NCBI RefSeq assembly: GCF_004025535.1
Contig: NZ_QJRG01000044.1
Span: forward strand, 124,001 to 188,000
DNA: 64,000 nucleotides
Source: Pseudomonas alkylphenolica
Lineage (GTDB): Bacteria; Pseudomonadota; Gammaproteobacteria; Pseudomonadales; Pseudomonadaceae
Direction: 5' to 3'
Below the pieces are notes generated by a model, which had not been told where the DNA came from, ran no database searches, and worked only from the letters and a program-made list of their open reading frames with translations. How positions within the stretch are numbered: position 1 is the first letter of the stretch; every line of letters starts with the position of its first letter. The translations under genes were made by a program, and so were the position numbers. Shown here one piece after another: positions 62,767 to 64,000 of this stretch.

Positions 62767-64000
62767 ATGCTGACTCCGCTGATCAACATCACGCCCTTTC
62801 GCGCGTTCTGCTTTGCCATGACCCTGGCGCTTTTCGAGTTGCTGACCTACCTCGCCAGCGATGTGGTCATGCCCGCCATGCCTGTGGTGGTCGGCGATCT
62901 CAATGCCAGCCCCGAATTCATACCGCATGCCCTCAACCTGTACCTGCTCGGCGGTGTGCTGCTGCAGTGGCTGATCGGTCCGCTGGCCGACCGCTATGGG
63001 CGCCGGCCGTTACTGCTGGTGGGCTGTGCGTTCTTCTGCGCGGCCTGTCTGGCGACGTTCTGGGTCAAGGGCATTGAACTGTTCAACCTGCTGCGTCTGC
63101 TGCAGGGCATCGGCCTGGGCTTTGTGGTGACGGTCAGCTACCCGGCCTTGAACGAAGCCTTCAGTGAAGCGGATGCGGTGCGCATGATGGCCTTGCTGGC
63201 CAACATTGCGCTGCTGTCGCCGCTGCTCGGGCCGTTGGTGGGCACGCTGCTGCTTGAATGGGTGTCGTGGCGCTGGCTGTTCGTGATCTTCGGCGCCTGT
63301 GCCGTGCTGTCGTGGCTGGCCCTGTATCGCTTCATGCCGGAAACCCTTGGTGTTGAGCGCCGAGACGGCTCACGGCTGGCGTTTCAGCCCATTCACCTGC
63401 TGCCGCTGCTGGCTGGCTACGGCCAGTTGCTTGCCAATCGCCGCTTTGTGGCCGGCAGTGCCGCACTGGGCCTGGTGGGCTTGCCGTTGATCGGCTGGAT
63501 CGGCTTGTCGCCGGTGCTGCTGATTCACGATGAAGGCCTGAGCACTTTTGACTATGCGCTGTGGCAGTTGCCGGTGTTTGGCGGCCTGATCCTCGGCAAC
63601 CTGATCATCAACCGTATTGCCGACCGTTACCCGCTGACCAGCCTGGTACGTCGCGCGCTGTGGCCGTATCTGGCCGGGCTGCTGGGCATGATGCTGGCGA
63701 CCTGGCTGCACCCGACCGTACCTAGTCTGGTGGCCGGCCTGTCGGTCTACGCCCTGGGGCTGGGGATCGCCAACGCCGTGCTGTACCGCATGACCCTGTT
63801 CGCCAGTGAGCAGAGCAAAGGGCTGGTGTCGGCAATGCTGGGGATGATCACCATTGCCCTGCTGGGCCTGGGAGGTGCTTTGCTGGCCATGTTGGGCGCG
63901 GGTGCCAGCCTGCTGAGCTTTGCTCTGGCTGCCGGTGTCGCCGGCATCCTTGCGCTGTGGCCGCTGAGGGTCGTTCTGAGGGCTTCCAGCGTAGAGGTGC
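62767..64000 (+). CDS. MFS multidrug transporter, MdfA/MdtM-like, partial
   Basis: A frame of 411 codons that is still open at the window edge. It shows twelve-helix MFS features: TM1 LALFELLTYLASDVVMPAM, whose acidic residue in the first helix is typical of MdfA, motif A between TM2 and TM3 (GPLADRYGRRPLLLVG), motif C-like GFVVTVSYPALNEAF, and LSPLLGPLVGTLLLEW. Such antiporters expel drugs in exchange for protons. The C-terminal end lies outside the window. ATG at 62767; a weak site precedes it. Confidence 0.85.
   Translation, partial: MLTPLINITPFRAFCFAMTLALFELLTYLASDVVMPAMPVVVGDLNASPEFIPHALNLYLLGGVLLQWLIGPLADRYGRRPLLLVGCAFFCAACLATFWVKGIELFNLLRLLQGIGLGFVVTVSYPALNEAFSEADAVRMMALLANIALLSPLLGPLVGTLLLEWVSWRWLFVIFGACAVLSWLALYRFMPETLGVERRDGSRLAFQPIHLLPLLAGYGQLLANRRFVAGSAALGLVGLPLIGWIGLSPVLLIHDEGLSTFDYALWQLPVFGGLILGNLIINRIADRYPLTSLVRRALWPYLAGLLGMMLATWLHPTVPSLVAGLSVYALGLGIANAVLYRMTLFASEQSKGLVSAMLGMITIALLGLGGALLAMLGAGASLLSFALAAGVAGILALWPLRVVLRASSVEV

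Overview
The window is a chromosomal segment of a Pseudomonas, most likely from the fluorescens/putida side of the genus. The evidence is the high-GC coding style, the algW–cysD–cysNC, rplM-rpsI-petABC-sspAB, lpoA-yraN-diaA-dolP, mraZ…ftsZ-lpxC and secA-argJ gene order, fused CysN-CysC, a methionine gamma-lyase operon close to that of P. putida, and Pseudomonas-type REP sequences. No tRNA, rRNA, CRISPR array, insertion sequence or prophage was seen. Assignments come from reading protein sequences and motifs by eye; no database search was run.

Positions 1-3192 are accessory and more AT-rich at the left end. They hold the 5' part of a probable type III secretion effector gene that runs off the left edge, its CesT-like chaperone, an empty AT-rich spacer, and a decayed PAAR-domain gene with three frameshifts. 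From 3395 to 8520 there is core DNA: the periplasmic protease algW, a divergent Nif3-family gene, and the sulfate-activation pair cysD-cysNC. Positions 8600-11776 are a bacteriocin island: an S-type pyocin with an HNH DNase tail, its translationally coupled immunity gene, and a second immunity gene behind a broken nuclease tail. Positions 11890-16430 are the methionine catabolism locus mdeR / mdeA-mdeB.

Core genes follow: zapG, a small hydrolase, trpS, zapE, an AraC/DJ-1 regulator, a Tas-like aldo-keto reductase, rplM-rpsI, the cytochrome bc1 genes petABC, and sspAB. The minus-strand envelope cluster lpoA-yraN-diaA-dolP comes next, then rsmI and the RNase P RNA gene rnpB.

From 33067 to 50949 lies a complete dcw cluster (mraZ-rsmH-ftsL-ftsI-murEF-mraY-murD-ftsW-murGC-ddlB-ftsQAZ) plus lpxC. 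It makes UDP-MurNAc-pentapeptide, lipid I and lipid II, and builds the division machine; many of its genes overlap by a few bases. Its promoter carries three AGTGG repeats at exact 10-bp spacing, the expected MraZ autoregulatory site. The right end carries dciA, secA, argJ, a GST, a Nudix-ThiE fusion, a cobalamin adenosyltransferase coupled to a sensor kinase, a PanE-like reductase, yajQ, mscS and a truncated MFS exporter gene.

The most interesting parts are the partial effector-chaperone pair, the pyocin island with its decayed second nuclease/immunity module, and a long stem-loop between ftsZ and lpxC. I did not find a clearly new multi-gene system.
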